The notes: generated by a model not told the origin, from the sequence alone. A DNA stretch of 64,000 nucleotides from Topomyia yanbarensis (GCF_030247195.1 NC_080671.1:298316917-298380916), one strand, 5' to 3'. Shown: positions 9,891 to 24,177, counted from the stretch's first letter. Translations and numbers: made by a program.

Positions 9891-10812
9891 CTAGTTAGCC
9901 GTACCCGTCGTCTGTTGCTCGGTTCGCCAGATTACCTGTAGCCTACAGGCAATCTGGGTGGTAGCAGCCGAGACTGCGTTCCACTTCTCCACCGATTGAC
10001 ACATCCGCTGAATAAGAGTATCAGGGGTTGTGTCCCAGCCACAGACGTCAAGCATTGCTCTTCTTTCGACGTCGAACCGAGGACATACGAACAGTATGTG
10101 TTCGGCAGTTTCGTCTACACCTGGGCAGGCTGGGACCTCCGCGTGCCCGAACCTGTAGAGGTACTGTCGGAAACAGCCATGGCCTGACAGGAATTGTGTC
10201 AGGTGGAAGTGAACTTCCCCATGGGGTCTTCCCACCCAGCTCGATATGTTAGGTATCAGCCGGTGGGTCCACCTACCTTTCGAGGAGTTATCCCAATCAC
10301 GCTGCCATCTGGCGACCGAGGTCACCCTGTTGCGCTTGCGGGCTCCTCTATTTCCACGTAGCTCGAAACACTCCTCATCTTCCCGAATGACCAACCCGAC
10401 TGGCATCATGCTCGCTATCACGCAGGATGCATCGTGTGATACCGTGCGGTAGGTAGATATCACTCTGAGGCACATCACGCGGTAGGTGCTCTCCAGTTTC
10501 TGTAGGTAACTGGTTACCCTCAGTGCTCTTGATCATGACGGGCCGCCGTATCTGAGGATAGATACGGCAACGCCTGTCAGTAACCTACGTCTACTGGCGC
10601 ACACCTTTGAGCTGTTGGACATCATCCCCGATAGAGCCGCAACAGCAGTCGACGCTCTCTTGCATGTATAGTCGACGTGGCCGCCGAAGGTCAGCTTGTC
10701 GTCTATAATGACTCCGAGGGACTTCAGACTCCGCTGTGAAGTGATCGTTACTTCTCCCACATGGATAACTGCATGTTGTGCCGACTTGCGGTTGTTGACG
10801 ATAACTACCTTC
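9891..10812 (-). pseudogene. R1-clade non-LTR retrotransposon ORF2, C-terminal part
   Basis: A 195-codon open minus-strand frame (9891-10478) carries the conserved R1-type tail. Its order is ASCVIASMMPVGL, WQRDWDNSSKGRWTHRLIP, EVHFHLTQFLSGHGCFRQYL and a zinc-knuckle-like CPGVDETAEHILFVCPRF. Upstream (10533-10810), in another frame, lies the RT thumb with SLKSLGVIIDDKLTF and a SILRYGGPS segment. A frameshift separates the two frames. The RT palm and everything N-terminal are missing. Near 10812 the coding sequence gives way to a dispersed repeat also found at 21.5 kb. It is dead but better preserved than the 6-kb relic, with which it shares the HLTQFxSxHGCFRxYL block. Confidence 0.85.
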
Positions 10813-11092
10813 GCCCTGGTGAGAAATTTGGTGTTTAGCCAATTTTCCTCCTTAGGGTGAAATATAGTATAGTGCTTTCGCATAGGCCTGCTAAGCCAAG
10901 AGAACTTTCGACTTCACTGTGTCTCATCGGCATAAACAGAACTTCTGCTCGGACGGGACATCACGCTTGATCAGTCGTTCGATTGAAACACAAAGTGTGT
11001 TTTAGTTTTTAGGGATTTGCATCAAACCGGCGCTAATCTATTCCGACAAAAAGTTAGTGTTGGTTTCTGATGAGGCGAATCCGAAACGCAAA
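10813..11092. repeat. Dispersed repeat shared with 21515-21800
   Basis: About 270 bp match 21515-21800 closely. Shared blocks include TTCCTCCTTAGGGTGAAATA, GTGCTTTCG-ATAGGCCTGCT, GAACAGAACTTCTGCTCGGA, ACACAAAGTGTGTTTTAGTT and GCGCTAATCTATTCCGACAA. The second copy sits inside a hAT element, so this is a mobile or transduced unit. It has no ORF. It may include non-LTR 5' sequence, but that is not shown. Confidence 0.65.
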
Positions 11093-11111
11093 CATGTAAC
11101 AAGTAATTTAA

Positions 11112-11237
11112 CCCTTAAATGCGCAATGTTGTTTTAAAACAACATTACGAAAACCATCTCAGAATTATCAGAGTAACGCATTAAAGCTGTGTGACAATTT
11201 TCAGAAAATTTGAAAAAAATTGGTTTGCGCCTAAGGG
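11112..11237. repeat. Short MITE-like element with a 22-bp internal palindrome
   Basis: The ends CCCTTAAATGCGCAA and TTGCGCCTAAGGG are imperfect inverted repeats about 126 bp apart. Near the left end lies a perfect 22-bp palindrome (11125-11146) centred on TTTTAAAA. No clear target duplication was found. Confidence 0.45.
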
Positions 11238-11249
11238 ATAAGGTCAAGA

Positions 11250-12955
11250 TAGCATTATTTTGAAACCGCCAATTTCGGAGGTTTAGTATCTTCGATCAGT
11301 TTTACAAACGTTAAACAGCACATCATTTGATAAAATATTTTTGAAGTTATATCGTCCAAGAAGTATTTATGGCGAATTTACTCAGGTTCATGTACACAAT
11401 AAAGTCTCAACAAATTCGCTAAAAACACGAACTCTGTTACTATTTTCTGAAAAATTAATTCTGCATAATTTTAAAACTTCAAAAATTATGGTTTCGGAAT
11501 TATGCCGTTTGGACAGTAAGTTCGATTTTCACCAAACCCCCACTAATTCGAATTTCTGGCTAAGCAGCTGACTTCAAGTAAGTAGGAACAAAGTCGTTCT
11601 ACACTCGTTCACAAGAAACTTCTTCGAATGCTGAATATCTATTATAATACATTGAAAACCCGATTTTATCAGCCACATTTGAACATATGTTTGATGGGCT
11701 CTAGCAGACGAACGAGACTGAATTCGAGTACATCTTTTCTTGAGCATGAATTCCTTATCATGAAGATGGAAATATGCAAAAATAAAAAAAGTTCATCTTT
11801 TTTAAATTTTACGCTAGAAAACCCCTTTGAAAAAAATTTATATTAAATAATCAGAAATAATTATCAGACTACATCAAGGGACGGGAAGAATATTTTAACA
11901 AAATTTTAAATTATAAAGAAAAAGAAAATTGCCCGATTTAGTCAATGTACCCATTTTGTCAGCCTAAAATACACCATGAGGCTGATAAAAACGGGTCTTT
12001 ATTGTATGTATTATTCACTGTGTCCCACATTAATAGGTACATTCCATTATGGGTTTTTTTATTGTATCGAACTACAACAATGTCTTGGTAGTTTGCAAGG
12101 GGTTATTTTATCGACTTCTTCCAAAATTTGGCGAACCTATTCCAATTAATTGGTATACACAAGGGTTTATATGTTGCAGATAGAGAAATTGCTGAAATTT
12201 TCTGCTTTTTTCCTACACAATATTACAAAGGTTTATTGAACATTTTACCCTAAAAAATCCATGAAAATTTTGAATTATTTGAAATTTTTTAATAGTTTTA
12301 TTTTTTTTATTAAACCGTGATTTTTTAATAAATAGTGACCGTCGTTTCACAACGCAGTTTATTTTTCATGGCTTGCGGTGAGCACGGTCTCTCGAATTAC
12401 TGAGCTGAAAATTATGGAATAGAAGTTAATTTTTAGTATTCTTTACAGATTTACCTTGCCGGGCAAATGGCTCTGAATGAGACCCACTGGTGCCTTAAGA
12501 CGATTTCGCTAGATTTTCAGAGCATTGTGCACCCAGTGCATTAACGCAAGTGACGGAAGGTTATCGAAATGTTTCGTGAAAATGAAAATTCCAATAATAA
12601 TGATGATTTTCCCAAACGAGTCGGTTTCAAGAGGTTTTTATTTGTTCTTTGGTATTAGGATAAGCGATAATAATTCAAATGAAGGATACTACTGACAAGC
12701 ACTTTTATAAAAGAATCGATGTCGAAGTAAAATTTTTGAACTATGCACGCATGCACTTCAGAGGTAGCGTGATATACGGAACTGCGATTTCAATTCTTAG
12801 TTCTCAGTCGCGCTGGAAATTTGAGTAAAGTATAAACTTCAAATCGATTCAAAAAAATTTCGATTTGTTTATGCTCAGGGTTATATAACCCCTTTAGGCA
12901 AATTCAGTTTTCCCACCACAACGCTTTGATTGAGGAATTCAGATGTTTTATGAGC
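11250..12955. other. AT-rich gene-free stretch with a partial TTAA-MITE copy
   Basis: No convincing gene is present. The segment 12490-12556 matches the interior and right end of the TTAA MITE (TTAAGACGATTTCGCTAGAT, CAGAGCA, GTGCACCCAGTGCATTA, GACGGAAGGTTA) seen complete at 30590 and 38327. The remainder shows no recognisable structure. Confidence 0.5.
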
Positions 12956-12959
12956 ATTC

Positions 12960-13416
12960 CCAAGTAGCAATTAAAACATGTGTAGAAATTAAAATTGGCG
13001 AAAGATGTTTTGTAGAAGGGTTATATGCGGTTTTTATGTTCAACAAATTCGAATTGTTTCAGACAAATGAGATATAACATGTATTTGTCCTACTGCGGTA
13101 TTTGTCAAGGAATCTGAAACATATCAATGTTATGTTCCACAATAATCTTCAAAAAAAAGTTACGCTGGTACCATTTTTTCATTTGATTCATAAGTTTTTT
13201 ATGAGTTTATTTTACTGCTTGTAGAACGTACGGATCAAGTGATTTCGTTCAACGATACTACATAAGAACATATTGAACACTTGTAAGCTGTAACTTGTGA
13301 TTGAAAACTGTTGCGCTTGATTCAAGATTTCGTTTCATATGCGAATATTTAACATTGCTGAGATCAATTTTATTTATTATATTTGCCATTTATTGCGCTG
13401 GTAATTGACTGGAGGC
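12960..13416. repeat. Diverged dispersed repeat related to 19790-20530
   Basis: Blocks such as ATTTCGTTTCATATGCG and, across the MITE at 13689, GAGTAATAAACAAAATAGCG occur in the same order near 20350 (ATTTCGTTTCGCTCAACC) and 20470 (GAGTAATAAACAAAATAGTG). A third trace lies at 19918. The hAT MITE at 13417 is inserted in this copy. No boundaries could be fixed. Confidence 0.45.
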
Positions 13417-13680
13417 TAGGGATGCCAGGTGTACAGATTTTCAATATGCTGCACAGATTTCTAAAACTGCAGAGACTTCCACAGTTTTCTGTTTAATGCA
13501 TAAATTTCCAGTTTTCTGTTATAATGCATAGGCATTTCTCAACATTTATCTCTCACATAAACTAAAACAAGTCGCCACTTCTTGTTTTAAAACTATCTTG
13601 TACGCTTTTCTTAATACAGATTTGCACAGAGTTTTACATAAGCGGTGCTAGATTTCACAAAATAATAACTGGCATCCCTG
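13417..13680. mobile_element. hAT-type MITE, 264 bp
   Basis: The ends TAGGGATGCCAG and CTGGCATCCCTG are inverted repeats. They are flanked by CTGGAGGC (13409-13416) and CTGAAGGC (13681-13688), an 8-bp target duplication with one mismatch. An 8-bp duplication and TAGGG ends fit the hAT superfamily. There is no coding capacity, so it would need a transposase from elsewhere. Confidence 0.8.
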
Positions 13681-13849
13681 CTGAAGGCCGAGTAATAAAC
13701 AAAATAGCGCGTCGCTCTTTCAGGTTCCAACGATGTTTTACTGCGATCTGAGAAAAAAATTTCTTCTGCCTAGTAACATATTTTTTATTCATTTCGTTTA
13801 TTTGACAGGCACAAATGCGTTAGCTTGGCGGTGCCAAATTCTTTTGTTT

Positions 13850-14240
13850 TACATTTTGGATATCTTAAAACTAGAAGGTTACAATGTTGAAATATTTTTT
13901 TTCAAAAGAAAAAAAGTTTACAGCTATCTTAAGACTAGAAATAAGATTCTATATACAAGAGATGGCCAAAAGATTTTTTTTATGAAAAAATTCAAAACAA
14001 GGGAATCAATTTGATATACAAGAGGGGAGTAACAGTATTCTACGAAATATTTTACAGATATCTTAAAACTAACAATATAGTTTAGTATACAAAAGGGTGA
14101 ACAAATATTTATGAGGAATTTCACAGATATCTTAAAACTAGGAATTCAATTCTATTTACAAGATGGAGGACAAGAGTTTCAATAAAGAGTAAAAATTACA
14201 GCTATCTTAAAATTAGAAATACAGAATACAAATTGGATTT
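13850..14240. repeat. Minisatellite in the I-element 3' UTR, about 68-76-bp unit
   Basis: The core CAGATATCTTAAAACTAGAA recurs with changes near 13858, 13921, 14055, 14123 and 14199, each followed by a TATACAAGAGG-like block. Intervals are about 68, 76 and 134 bp (two units). It lies between the ORF2 stop and the 3' terminus. The full-length copy at 52.6 kb has only traces of it and carries a different tandem duplication in its 3' UTR. Confidence 0.75.
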
Positions 14241-14622
14241 TTAACGAAGACTTATGCTTGGTCAGAGAGGGGGCTTGTTTCCACATCAGTGTAGCAGCAG
14301 TTGTATCAAGGGCAGAGGAGAGAAGGCGTATATGGTGGCAGGGAAAGAAGAGCAAAACTTGCATTTTTCACGCAAACGGGAGATCAGCGAAACAAATTTG
14401 CGCTCCAGTCTAGTAAGTCGTCGAGTACCGGATTGGCGGATGGTATTCTTCCGACCTGCGGGGAATCCTCAAAAGTCATCGGACCTCGAGACGCTCTCGC
14501 TTCAGTTTCCTTCTATGCAGGCGTAGTGGAAGGGCGACGGTGGTTACATAGTGGCACTCTGGAGCTGATCGGTTCCACAAGGCAAGAGGAAATTTCTAAA
14601 AACATGAAATAAAAGAGAGGGG

Positions 14623-15077
14623 CTAAATTGGGATATTTATCGTTATTATGAAAGTATAAATAAGGGACATATAGAGAAGATCGCGATTTGCCAGCATATC
14701 TCGAACTGGGACATTGGGTGGTCCACCTCGGGCCCGAAGGGAATCCTTTAACTGAGACCTGGCGTCCAAATACCCGGCGCACACCCAGACAACGTGCTGG
14801 ATGCCGTGATAGCCCTCGTCACAAGCGCACAGACTACTCTCCGCAAGCCCAATACGCCGCAAATGCGCATCCAAGGTGTAGTGGTTGGACATAAGTCGGG
14901 GCATTACACGTACGAAATCTCGACCCACATCCATCCCCCTGAACCAAGGCTTCGTTGATACCTTTGGGACAACCGAATGTAGCCATCGTCCAAGTTCCCC
15001 ATTACTCCACGAGGTTTGCCAACTGTTGAGTGTCGTCATACTAAAAAATTCGTCGAAGCAGATTGGTCTTTCGTATA
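14623..15077 (-). pseudogene. I-clade ORF2, C-terminal domain fragment
   Basis: The minus frame is colinear with the last 150 or so residues of ORF2 at 57445-57908. It contains YERPICFDEFFSMT, SWQTSWSNGELGRWLHS, KPWFRGMDVGRDF, SNHYTLDAHLRRIGL and a terminal YMSLIYTF block. The zinc-binding part has lost spacing relative to the full-length copy. Upstream, at 15077, the frame runs into the hAT element. The residues before this point resume at 17026, which shows that one ORF was split by that insertion. Confidence 0.85.
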
Positions 15078-17025
15078 CCGCATCCGTATACCGCACCCGC
15101 ACCGCAAAATCTGCGGTGCGATGAGACACATTTTCCCGCAGATGCGGTGCGGGAAAGAGCTTTTACAGCGCGGTTTTACCGCAAACAAAAATTGATAAAG
15201 TGATAATTTTGATTATTCTAAATTGATAAACCGACTGCTATAACGAAAGAAAATCTAGCTGTGTCCGAAATATTTTGACGCAATTATTTTTGCGACATAT
15301 TTTGGACTAGTTATTTTATACTTGTAAGTAGAACATCACAAACTAACCACTTCAAATACATAAAATGCAAGATCCAAATAGAGACAAAATTATTAGATAA
15401 TTTAAAAACAATAAATTTTTACTCTTAAATCTAATTTCAAAATGCATCACTTCTCTCGATTTCTGTTGGAAATCGTGGAATTATGAATCGTTTTCGATAT
15501 CAATTTTTTGACTGTGAATTTCGACTAATTTAAAGGAATTAGAGATGAACTAATTATGCTGGGACTTAAACACAACCCAAAGAATATAATTATCTTCATC
15601 AAACCAAACGAATTTGGAGTAATTGGCAGTAAAGGATACAAATGTATGAAAGCGTCCAAAATAAGGCGGGGTCAAAATTAAGATGATTATTCTATCATTC
15701 GTTCATCAACATCGTATTTCTATCTTCTTTGATTGTTGTGTAAATTCAATGTGAATTTTTCTGCAGTTTTATTGGACTCCTTATCAAAAAGTATGCTACA
15801 TAACTTTTTTCGCGCTCTTCCATTCAAATTTACTATAATTTTCTACCAAATTAAGTCCTAATATTTTTCAGTTAGGTCTATTTTGTAGCTTTTTTGAAGC
15901 TAGTTCGAAAGTTCTAGCATTTAATGTATTTTCCTCTAATATTTTCCCAAAGAGCCAATGGCAAAAACTTCAATTGAAGTGAACGGGAGTCAAACTATAT
16001 GGTATTTGGAAAAAAAAAATACCACATAGTTTGACTCCCGTTCACTTCAATTGAAGTTTTTGCCATTGGCTCTTTGGGAAAATATTAGAGGAAAATACAT
16101 TAAATGCTAGAACTTTCGAACTAGCCTTTAGAAAATTACACTTCATGCATTTTTAAAGGGAGCAATCTTAGTTTTTGAATGCTAATACATCTGTTTCTTG
16201 AAGAATGCGGAAGTTAGAGTTTTGGGATATTTTGTCCGTGAAATCCCCTATTTTTAAAAATCATTTCTGCTGTATACTTCAAATCATACATTTTTTGCAT
16301 TTTTTCTATTGATCAATAATTCTGTACCGGTTGAAACCGGACTCCTGATTAGATGTAATGTAAAGAGCATTTTTTTGTCAAATATGGCGTCGTTCTTATT
16401 GATGAAATACAATATGTTTTTATTTCACTGTATTGGAATATATGCGCTACTATATAGAAGTACAGGTATTTCGACTTTAAATTTTTTTTTGGTGAAATTC
16501 CTTTAAGAATGAAAGGTGGTTTACTACGTAAATGCGAAAATCATCCATTTCATTTCCATATGTCAAAAACATTGAAAATATGAAATATTAAAGAAAAAAT
16601 GTCTAAATTCATTTCTTATTACATTTTTATTCCACATTTTTCAATTAACTGAAGGGTTGCTAAAATAAAAGTTTTCCTATTAATGCAGTAGAATGTTTTT
16701 GAATGTATAATGTTTGCCTTAAAATGTACGGAATTTTATTAATAGAAAATGCAAAAGTTGATTTTTTCATAAACATTACATTCTGAGGAGTCTCTTAAAG
16801 TTAAATTTCGTGTGAATAAGAAGAACATTTTATTATATATGGTTACACAAATGTACAATTTTTCAACACTATTTTTAAAAATACAAAAATTTTACCGCAT
16901 TACCGCGCGGAGCGGTGCGGTAAATAAAGTGCGGTTGCGGTACGCGGTGCGGTTTTAATATTTTTTTTGCGGTTGCGGTGCGGACAATCTATTTACCGCC
17001 CACATCCGCACCGCAACAAACCCTA
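15078..17025. mobile_element. hAT element, copy A, about 1.95 kb, left end lost
   Basis: It is homologous along most of its length to copy B (21034-23048). The left part has GCACCGCAAAATCTGCGGTG and TTCCCGCAGATGCGGTGCGG blocks. The right part has GCGGTGCGGTAAATAAAGTG-type blocks and ends CCGCAACAAACCCTA. The left TAGGGTT terminus is absent; the junction with the I-element ORF2 at 15077 is instead a rearranged CCGCATCCGTATACCGCACC. The interior is AT-rich with no transposase, so it is non-autonomous. It contains a 106-bp hairpin not present in copy B. Confidence 0.75.
15899..16125. repeat. Inverted repeat with 106-bp arms (hairpin)
   Basis: Arms 15899-16004 and 16020-16125 are reverse complements with one mismatch, around a 15-nt A-rich loop. 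In hAT copy B the homologous DNA (about 22034-22140) has only the right-arm orientation. The left arm is therefore a local inverted duplication specific to this copy. Confidence 0.95.
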
Positions 17026-18769
17026 TATGTCACCATCTAATGCGCCCACCTTTGCTAATGAGTCGGCCTTTTCATTGCCCGGGATAGAGCAATGAGAGGG
17101 GATCCAAACAAAGGTAATCTGATAAGATTTTTCAGATAACGTACACAAGGACTCCCGTATCTTCCCCAAGAAATATGAGAATTGCTTTTTGGGCTTAATC
17201 GCACGAAGAGCCTCGATAGCGCTGAGGCTGTCCTAAATGATGAAGTAGTGATCTGTGGGCAGAGTGTCGATGATCCCAAGGGTCTACTGAATTGCAGCTA
17301 ACTCTGCGACGTAAACTGAAGCGGGATCATTGAGCTTGAATGAAGTGGCGATAATATTGTTGAAGATATTGAAGCCAGTCGACCCATCGAGATTTGATCC
17401 ATCAGTGTAAAACATTTTGTCGCAGTCGACTTCTCGGAATTTATATAAAATATATTGTGGATCACTTGCGGGCGTATATGGTCCGGAATTTCACGAATCT
17501 CTTCCTTCATGGATGTGTCGAATAATACAGTAGAATCAGAAGTATCTAGGAAATGAACGCGGTTGGGAGTATACGAAGAAGGATTAATGCTCTGTGCCAT
17601 GTAGTTGAAGTAAATCGGGTTTGAGAATTAAGCTCGACGAGCCTCTCGATGTTTTCAATCACCAACGGGTTCAGAATGTCGCATCGGATGAGCAATCGAT
17701 ATGAGAGTTCCCAAAATCGATTTTTTAGCGGAAGAACGCCAGCCAGCACTTCGAGACTCATCGTATGGGTCGAGTGCATGCAACCCAAGGCAATGCGCAA
17801 GCAACGATACTAGATTCTTTCCAGTTTGATGAAGTGTATGTTCGCAGCGGAGCGGAAACAGAAACACCCGTACTCCATCACCGACAATATCGTTGTTTGG
17901 TATAACCTGATTAGGTCTCCTGGGTGGGCACCCCACCATATTCCAGTTATTGTCCGGAACCATGTTCCAGTCAAACCTGTACTCTTCCTCCGGAGAAAGC
18001 TTTTGAGTGGATTCGATTTTAACGGATATCGCGGTCGCGAAACTCTTCCAATCGATGTTCCGTGTGAGGTCATACGAGACATTGATTGTTTCCGATGGTC
18101 TTGAACCGTTAGCAATTGAAATCACGATAGGCAAATGATAGCTACCGTGGGGATCAGGGATCACCTTCCAATGCAATCTAACTGTAGCGATGTCGAGCAT
18201 AGCGATAAATCCAACGCGCTTGCGCGTGCTGGTGGTGTAGGAATCCGCGTCATTTCTCCCGTGTTTAAGATGGTCATGTTGAAATTGTCACAAAGATCTT
18301 GGATTAATGTTGATCTATTATCATCGTGAAGACAACCCCATACCGTACCGAGCGAGTTAAAGTCTCCCAGAACTAGCCGCGATGCCAGTAAGGATTCCGT
18401 AATATTACAAAGCGTTCGGTGCCCTACCGAGGCTCTAGGAGGAATGTAAATGGAAGCAATGCAAAGGTCTTTACCATTGATTAGAACTTGACAAGCGACA
18501 ATTTAATGCCTGGTGTCGAAGGGAGGTTAATTCGGTTGAAAGAATAGCACTTTTCGATCCCCAAAAGTACTCCTCCATAAGGGTTTTCTCGATCCAGACG
18601 GATTATATTAAAGTCGTGGAAGTTGATATTTATATCGGAAGTTAACCAAGTTTCACATAATGCGAAAGCATCACATTTTAAACTGTTTAGTAAAAATTTG
18701 AAGGAATCGAGCATACTTCTGCAATTCCGTTGTAGGATAGTGATCGAATCAGTGACCTCGTTTGATGAC

Positions 18770-18790
<21 letters not shown>
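17026..18790 (-). pseudogene. I-clade ORF2 fragment: endonuclease joined to RT thumb and RNase H, RT core deleted
   Basis: On the minus strand, from right to left, lie the apurinic endonuclease part (FALCETWLTSDIN, RLDRENPYGGVLLGI, HGSYHLPIVI) and a junction near 17965. After the junction the sequence jumps to the RT thumb (NMVGCPPRRPNQ in a shifted frame, then the SLEVLAGVLPLKNR part), and then the RNase H region (17055-17600; DSLAKxGA and YVAELAAIQ equivalents in broken frames). Against the full-length copy, the missing segment is about 55030-56510, which includes the catalytic RT motifs. Many frameshifts and stops occur. It cannot make a polymerase. Confidence 0.8.
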
Positions 18791-21025
<2,235 letters not shown>

Positions 21026-21033
21026 GTTAGCAT

Positions 21034-23048
21034 TAGGGTTCGTCGCGGTTGCGGTAATTACCGCAACCGCGCGGTATTTACCGCACCCGCACCGCAAAAT
21101 CTGCGGTGCGGTGAGACACTTTTTCCCGCAGATGCGGTGCGGGAAAGAGCTTTTACCGCGCGGTTTTACCGCAACCGCACTGCAAAAAAAATGATAAAGT
21201 GATAATTTTGATTATTATAATTGATAAAGAAAGAAAATCTAGCTGTGTCCGAAAAATTTTGACGCTATTATTTTTACTACATATTTTGGACTAGTTATTT
21301 TATACTTCTAAGTAAAACTTCACAAACTAACCTTTTCAAATACATAAAATGCAAGATCCAAATAGAGACAAAATTATTAAATCATTTAAAAACAATACAT
21401 GTTTACTCTTAAATCCAATTTAAAAGTGAATCACTTTTCTCGATTTCTGTTGGAAATCGTGGAATTATGAATCGTTTTCGATATCAATTTGGTAAACACG
21501 TGATCAAATGTGATCACCCTAGTGAGAAATGTTTGTGTTTACCAAATTTTCCTCCTTAGGGTGAAATATAGCATAGTGCTTTCGAATAGGCCTGCTAAGC
21601 CAAGACAAGAGGCTTCACTGTGTCTCATCGGCATGAACAGAACTTCTGCTCGGACGGGACGTCACGTTTGATCAGTTGTTCGATTAAAACACAAAGTGTG
21701 TTTTAGTTTTAATGGATTTGCGTCAAGCCGGCGCTAATCTATTCCGACAAAAAGTTAGTGTCGGTTTCTGATCAGGCGAAGCCAAAACGCAACTGTGTAA
21801 GAAATAAGGATTTGTGCCCTCAAGTGCAAAGACTGGTTTTACCAACAAATTTTCACCCTAGTGAGAAATTTTGGTGTTTACCAAATTTTCCTCCTTAGGG
21901 TGAAATATAGCATAATGCTACATAACTTTTTTTCGCGTACTTCCATTCAAATTTACTATAATTTTCCACCAAATTAGGTCCTAATATTTTTCAGTCGACT
22001 ATTTTGTAGCTTTTTTAAAGCTTTTGTTGCCATATACCACATAGTTTGACTCCCGTTCACTTTAATTGAAGTTTTTGCCATTGGCTCTTTGGCAAAATAT
22101 TAGAGGAAAATATATTAAATGCTAGAACTTTCGAACCAGTTTTTAGAAAATTACACTTAATTCATTTTAAAGGGAGCAATCTTAGTTTTAAAATGATAAT
22201 ACATCTGTTTCTTGAAGAATGCGGAAGTTAGAGTTTTGGGATATTTTGTCCGTAAAACCCCCTATTTTTAAAAATCATTTCTGCTGTATGCTACAAATCA
22301 TACATTTTTTGCAGTTTTTCTAATGTTCAATAATTCTGTGCCGGTTGAGACCGGACTCCTGATTAGATGTAATGTATAGACATTTTTTTTCGTCAAATAT
22401 GGCGTCGTTCTTATTAATGAAATACAATATGTTTTTATTTCACTGTATTGGAATATATGCGCTACTATATAGAAGTACTGGTATTTCGACTTTAAATTTT
22501 TTTTGGTGAAATTCCGTTAAGAATGAAAGGTGGTTTACTACGTAAATGCGAAAATCATCCATTTCATTTTCATATGTCAAAAATATTGAAAATATGAAAA
22601 TTTAATGAAAAAAATATGCAACTTCATTTCTTACTATATTTTTATTCCACATTTTTCAATTAAATGAATAGTTGCTAAAATAATAGTTTTCCTATTACTG
22701 CAGTTGAACGTTTTTGAATGTATAATGTTTGCCTTAAAATGCATGGAATTTTATTAATAGAAAATGCAAAAGTTGATTTTTTCATAAACATTACATTCTG
22801 AGGAGTCTCTTAAAGTTAAATTTCGTGTCAATAAGAATAACATTTTATTATATATGGTTACACAAATGTACAATTTTTCGACACCAATTTTAAAAATATA
22901 AAAATTTTACCGCATTTACCGCATTACCGCGCGGTGCGGTGCGGTAAATAAAGTGCGGTTGCGGTAAGCGGTGCGGTTTTATTATTTTTTTGCGGTTGCG
23001 GTGCGGATAATCCATTTACCGCCCACATCCGCACCGCGACGAACCCTA
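21034..23048. mobile_element. hAT element, copy B, 2,015 bp with 8-bp target duplication
   Basis: It begins TAGGGTTCGTCGCGG and ends CCGCGACGAACCCTA, and is flanked by GTTAGCAT at 21026-21033 and 23049-23056. Subterminal regions are rich in GCGGTGCGG/GCGGTTGCGG motifs in both orientations, which are probable transposase-binding sites by analogy with hAT elements. The interior has no transposase ORF. A block at 21515-21918 is also found outside hAT (10813-11092) and is an insertion. Copy A at 15078-17025 is the same family. Confidence 0.9.
21515..21918. repeat. Insertion within hAT copy B, with a 65-bp direct repeat at each side
   Basis: The sequences at 21515-21580 and 21854-21918 are near-identical. 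Both begin CACCCTAGTGAGAAAT and continue into ACCAAATTTTCCTCCTTAGG and GTGAAATATAGCATA. They bracket the 270-bp block shared with 10813-11092. No ORF is present. Whether this is a small LTR-like unit or a tandem duplication cannot be decided here. Confidence 0.6.
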
Positions 23049-23056
23049 GTTAGCAT

Positions 23057-23905
23057 GTCCTATTCCGCAACTTTTAGATTGTAAATAATACTGCTTGTCA
23101 AACTTCCTCGGCAAGTGTTTAATCGAGTATATTGCAATATATTGAAAACAAAACTTGTTCTATATCGCACCTCAACGTGCGCTTTTTGGGTCGTACAGTA
23201 GGTAGTGATTTAGGTATTCAAAATAAAATTCTTTGTTCCACATCCAGATAAGAATACTTCATACCAACAAAGTGTGCTACTTGGGTTAGCAATAATTCGT
23301 TTGTATGTCTATCTAATGGGCCATTTTATCGCTTTGCCATTGATTTGGTTTGAGATTTCTAGCACTGATGTTATCCTATGCTGATTTGAGCGAATCTCTG
23401 AGTTTTGCCACTATTCCATGCAGTATGTGTTATCAAAAACATCGCGAACATCAAGTTCTAAATGTTCTCAAACGATATAATATCCGGAGAGAGTGATAAG
23501 AGTTATGAGAAATGTCTCATCACACTGTTAGGTGGATTAAAAGCGTTTTTAGTTCAATTTCAGCGAGTCCCAATCCATAACGTAGTTGCAACCGAGGACG
23601 GTTGCGCTAAATCTAGCTATTGGATATCCGACCGTCCTAGATTCGTTCTGTTAACAGAATTATTCAAACATTAGATAGAATTTTTAGTATGAGCTACCTC
23701 AAATGCGCTATGTTTATAAAAATTCTTTTAATGAAAACGCTGCCATGTAAAAAACGTTCGCGAGCGAAGACTCTACGTTCCTTATAACAGTTCCAGCTTC
23801 AACGTTTGCTCGTATTACGCGCATCTAATGACTCATGTAACTCCTTTTCAATCCCTATTACTTGGTATGTTATTCATGGATTTTAGTAAGTGCACTTTGT
23901 ACTAC
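23057..23905. other. Gene-free stretch with a right-end relic of the CCTTTCTCAT repeat
   Basis: Most of it has no recognisable feature. Around 23502-23545 the sequence ATGAGAAATGTCTCATCACA followed by CTGTTAGGTGGATTAAAA resembles the right end of the CCTTTCTCAT family at 8943-8980. The 70-codon plus-strand ORF across this point is therefore not a gene. Confidence 0.45.
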
Positions 23906-24177
23906 CTTGTGGTTAGGGTTTCCACCTCTGGAGAGGCTTTGACCCGAAGATTTTCACTGATCGGGAGGGGGGGGGGATTTTGAGTGGGATGTGACAGAAA
24001 TTGGAATCAAAGCGATTGTTCGCCATTTTAGAGCACTTTAATCGCTTTTTATTATTACGTTAAAGTAAAGCTGTAATTTTTTCACGTTTGAGAATGGTTT
24101 TATCGGTTTAATGTGGTGTAGTATTTCACTTCCCTGACTAAGTGCCAAGAATACAATGGCACCAGCTACTCTCACTG

